In this document: positions 61,856 to 64,000 of the stretch, piece by piece
Layout of the letters: each line of letters begins with the position of its first letter
Numbering within the stretch: the first letter of the stretch is position 1
Assembly (NCBI GenBank): GCA_017643385.1
Contig: JAEPNN010000009.1
Span: 118,613 to 182,612 of the forward strand
Direction: 5' to 3'
DNA length: 64,000 bases
Origin: Dinoroseobacter sp.
Lineage (GTDB): Bacteria > Pseudomonadota > Alphaproteobacteria > Rhodobacterales > Rhodobacteraceae
Program-made: the position numbers and the translations under genes
Notes under the pieces: generated by a model
Told to the model about the DNA's origin: nothing
What the model saw: only the letters and a program-made list of their open reading frames with translations
Database searches by the model: none

Positions 61856-62485
61856 ATGCCCTGGGATCGCAACCAGATGGCCGCCCGCGCGGCGCAAGAA
61901 CTTGAAGACGGAATGTATGTCAATCTGGGGATCGGCATTCCAACGCTTGTTTCGAACTACATTCCAGACGGCATGACGGTGACCTTGCAGTCAGAAAACG
62001 GAATGCTCGGCATGGGACCCTTCCCAACCGAGGACGAAGTTGATGCTGATCTGATCAACGCCGGCAAACAAACAATTACAGAACTGCCCCAGACTGCGTA
62101 TTTTGACAGCGCGCAGTCTTTTGGCATGATCCGGGGCGGAAAAATTGCCATGGCAATCCTTGGTGCGATGGAAGTTGCCGAAAACGGCGATCTTGCAAAT
62201 TGGATGATCCCTGGCAAGCTTATCAAAGGCATGGGGGGTGCGATGGATCTGGTGGCCGGCGTCGGTCGCGTGATTGTCGTGATGGATCACACCAATAAAA
62301 GGGGTGAGACCAAGCTTTTGACTGAGTGTACCCTGCCCCTGACAGGCAAAGGCGTGGTCGATTTGATCATCACGAACCTTGGTGTTCTGGAGGTTGTCGA
62401 CAGCGGTCTGAAGATCATCGAAACTGCACCTGAAGTGACAGAAGAAGATATCCGCGCCGCTACCGAAGCCAAAATTATCAACTGA
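61856..62485 (+). CDS. scoB: 3-oxoacid CoA-transferase, subunit B
   Basis: A 209-residue beta subunit. The catalytic glutamate is in LQSENGMLGMGPFP, preceded by MYVNLGIGIPTLVSNYIPDG; later blocks are GMGGAMDLVAGVGRVIVVMD and GKGVVDLIITNLGVLEV. It forms the thioester-bearing half of the transferase. The ATG overlaps nothing but lies 1 base after the previous stop. Its stop is followed after 7 bases by the open frame of a small GNAT-like gene. Confidence 0.94.
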   Translation: MPWDRNQMAARAAQELEDGMYVNLGIGIPTLVSNYIPDGMTVTLQSENGMLGMGPFPTEDEVDADLINAGKQTITELPQTAYFDSAQSFGMIRGGKIAMAILGAMEVAENGDLANWMIPGKLIKGMGGAMDLVAGVGRVIVVMDHTNKRGETKLLTECTLPLTGKGVVDLIITNLGVLEVVDSGLKIIETAPEVTEEDIRAATEAKIIN

Positions 62486-62492
62486 CCCCAGG

Positions 62493-62768
62493 ATCAAACT
62501 GGAAATTGACGGAAAGAAAGGTTGGTATGTCCTGCGCACTGCACAAGGTGAGGCCGACCTGACTTTCTTTATTGCTTCTGATCACTTGTGGATCTCCGAT
62601 CAAATAGGCGTACCAGACGAGATGGATGAGATGGGTGCCGGCCTAAAGCTTGCAACGCGCTTGGTCGAAGATGCCCGTGCAAACGGTGCAAGGATAATAC
62701 TCCTTTGTCCCTTCGTGGATGCGCAGCGTTGTAAACACACGGATTGGACAGACGTTTTCCAAACCTAA
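62493..62768 (+). CDS. Short GNAT-like (YjdJ-type) N-acetyltransferase domain protein, start uncertain
   Basis: About 91 residues matching the short YjdJ/GNAT type. Visible pieces are GKKGWYVLRTAQGEADLTFF, then SDQIGVPDEMDEMGAGLKLA and the end ILLCPFVDAQRCKHTDWTDV, whose LCPFV is the family signature. No ATG, GTG or TTG occurs in frame between the scoB stop and the conserved N-terminus; the first canonical codon is a TTG at 62586, which would remove about a third of the domain. A CCAGG at 62488-62492 suggests an ATC at 62493 or a CTG at 62499. It overlaps the convergent transglycosylase stop. Confidence 0.65.
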   Translation: MKLEIDGKKGWYVLRTAQGEADLTFFIASDHLWISDQIGVPDEMDEMGAGLKLATRLVEDARANGARIILLCPFVDAQRCKHTDWTDVFQT

Positions 62769-63559
62769 TTGGTTGCAATCACCCCAAACACACAGCCATC
62801 CGAAGGCAACTCGGGCGGCGTGATGCACAAAGATCTGGCAATATCCCAGGCCGCAACGACTTTAGGCACATAGGCCCGTGTTTCCGCGAAGTTTGGCACG
62901 CCCGACGCATCTGACACGGCATTCTCACCTGCGTTATACCCCGCCAGAGCCAATAGCGCGTCTCCCTTAAAGCGATCCAGCAAGTAAGACAGATACGCCA
63001 TCCCGCCCGCGATATTCTGAGCCGGGTTAAAAGCATCTTCTACACCAAACCTGTCAGCGGTGGCCGGAATTAGTTGCATCAACCCTTGCGCCCCCGCAGA
63101 GCTCACGGCCTCAGAGCGTCCAGATGATTCAATCGCGATGACAGCAAGTGCAAAAGCAGGCGAGACACCTGTTTCAACGCTCGTTTCAAGCAGCTGTCGC
63201 CCATGTTCGGCTGCGATCTCCTGCATCAATTGTAAGGTAGGCGACGCAATACCAAGTTTGCGAATATCTGCGCGCGCACGTTCAAGTCGAGCGGCGCTTG
63301 CCAGAGAAATATCTGTTCCAAGCGCGTCCCAGAACGCATCCACGTCCGGATCACCGACACCGGGCTCGACTGGAGCAGCAGCAGTAATCTCAGGAAGTCC
63401 TGGGGCAACAAACGGAGCAATTTGCACATTGATACGAGGTCCGCTCCCGGTTGGCGGCGTAACACGTTTGAAGGTGAATTCAGGAAAGGGCGCCGGTGTT
63501 TGCGCGCCAGCCACCTGCATCATGAAAGCGAAAAAAGAAATGACAAAAATTGCCCGCAT
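62765..63559 (-). CDS. Lytic transglycosylase (SLT domain), exported
   Basis: A 264-residue protein with a signal peptide (MRAIFVISFFAFMMQVAGA). The SLT catalytic domain lies in the C-terminal 130 residues: the catalytic Glu is in AVIAIESSGRSEAVSSAGAQ, followed by GLMQLIPATADRFGVEDAFN and NIAGGMAYLSYLLDRF, ALAGYNAGENAV. It cleaves peptidoglycan glycan strands to 1,6-anhydro products. I chose ATG at 63559; a GTG four codons earlier is possible. The first third is a Pro-rich linker, and no attachment Cys is present, so it is soluble periplasmic or secreted. Confidence 0.9.
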   Translation of the reverse strand: MRAIFVISFFAFMMQVAGAQTPAPFPEFTFKRVTPPTGSGPRINVQIAPFVAPGLPEITAAAPVEPGVGDPDVDAFWDALGTDISLASAARLERARADIRKLGIASPTLQLMQEIAAEHGRQLLETSVETGVSPAFALAVIAIESSGRSEAVSSAGAQGLMQLIPATADRFGVEDAFNPAQNIAGGMAYLSYLLDRFKGDALLALAGYNAGENAVSDASGVPNFAETRAYVPKVVAAWDIARSLCITPPELPSDGCVFGVIATN

Positions 63560-63784
63560 GTCACCACTCAATCTGTTTTCTTTTTAAATTAGCAGAGATG
63601 CGCTTTCACGAATAGCACCCAAAAAGCTCCCTGAAATGAGCCAATACACGCCCAAGTCTTGCCGCATTCCAAGGACACCTTCTGCTCATACCGACGCGGA
63701 CAAGATGGTCACTAGGAACAAATGACCACTTGGACAAATCGGGTTCGAGCAAACCAAGTTAGTATTACAGTAGGGACAAAAACT

Positions 63785-63982
63785 ATGAAACTCTTCAAGC
63801 TTGCAAAAACTTTCCGCAACGACGAATCCGGCGCAGTCACCGTTGACTGGGTTGTTCTGACCGCAGCCATCGTTGGCCTCGGCATCGCTGTTTACGGCGT
63901 TGTGTCCGGCGGCATCCAGGACCTGAGCCAGGACATCGACAACCAGCTGACCGGTCAGGCAATCTCGACCGCGTTCGAATAA
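63785..63982 (+). CDS. Flp-like type IVb pilin family small protein
   Basis: A 65-residue protein. A short charged leader (MKLFKLAKTFRNDESGAVTV) leads into a hydrophobic helix DWVVLTAAIVGLGIAVYGVV, then a polar tail with SGGIQDLSQDIDNQLTGQ. The E-S-G-A-V-T-V-D-W pattern before the helix resembles Flp/Fap pilins. Flp pilins are assembled by a Tad system, none of whose genes are visible here. The ATG at 63785 follows AGGG. The window ends 18 bases later. Confidence 0.75.
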   Translation: MKLFKLAKTFRNDESGAVTVDWVVLTAAIVGLGIAVYGVVSGGIQDLSQDIDNQLTGQAISTAFE

Positions 63983-64000
63983 TCTGAAACTTCAGATTAC

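Overview
The window reads as one chromosomal segment of a marine alphaproteobacterium of the Rhodobacterales (Roseobacter group). This is judged from the aa3 oxidase assembly cluster ctaC-ctaB-coxF-ctaG-ctaE-surf1-thrC-M16 protease, the lysC/ptsP neighbourhood, the roseobacter-style pca cluster, TRAP transport, a pyrrolysine-free MttB and many conserved Rhodobacteraceae hypotheticals. Genes are dense, often with 4-bp stop/start overlaps, and GTG or TTG starts are common. I saw no phage, insertion sequence or CRISPR array.

Region by region. 1-4132: 5' part of efp, a small conserved hypothetical with a good terminator, then a minus-strand group of pcm-like methyltransferase, tolC and a PopZ-like protein. 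4217-8846: protocatechuate cluster pcaC-pcaH-pcaG-BKACE-pcaB, divergent from the LysR gene pcaQ; pcaD is absent. 8885-12195: tRNA-Cys, a decayed maleate-isomerase-like fragment, then an oxalyl-CoA-synthetase-like ligase coupled to a ketopantoate-reductase-like gene. 12874-15682: a secreted four-cysteine protein, then a coupled ECF sigma factor, membrane anti-sigma factor and secreted subtilase. 15721-20330: FAD oxidoreductase, TRAP permeases without a binding protein, and a flavin monooxygenase. 20327-22951: aromatic/aspartate aminotransferase, formylglycine-generating enzyme, secreted hypothetical. 23154-28221: a 28-codon leader-like ORF, MttB-family methyltransferase, class III aminotransferase, and a convergent citryl-CoA-lyase/CaiB pair. 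28391-34815: CapA-like protein, AcuC-type deacetylase, Nudix, DUF1178, SDR, VOC, aspartate kinase, DUF1697. 34935-42167: ptsP, SGNH hydrolase, EcsC, GNAT, flavin reductase, SulP transporter. 42413-47274: MTA phosphorylase, LysE exporter, two tandem DUF2927 proteins, apt, FAD-linked oxidase. 47449-56498: GNAT, M16 protease, thrC, cytochrome oxidase assembly operon, tldD. 56686-63982: dprA, topA, a 3-oxoacid CoA-transferase operon with a small inserted gene, a short GNAT, a lytic transglycosylase and a Flp-like pilin.

Genes that seem to work together. PcaGH, PcaB and PcaC take protocatechuate toward beta-ketoadipate enol-lactone. The BKACE enzyme could cleave beta-ketoadipate with acetyl-CoA into succinyl-CoA and acetoacetate, and the ScoAB-type transferase about 55 kb away could activate that acetoacetate. 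MtnP and Apt form an adenine salvage route from methylthioadenosine. CtaB/CtaG/Surf1/CoxF supply haem and copper to the CtaC/CtaE oxidase, whose subunit I is not in the window. The most unusual unit is the sigma/anti-sigma/subtilase module, because the extracytoplasmic part of the anti-sigma factor looks like a subtilisin propeptide; this is an inference from sequence pattern only.
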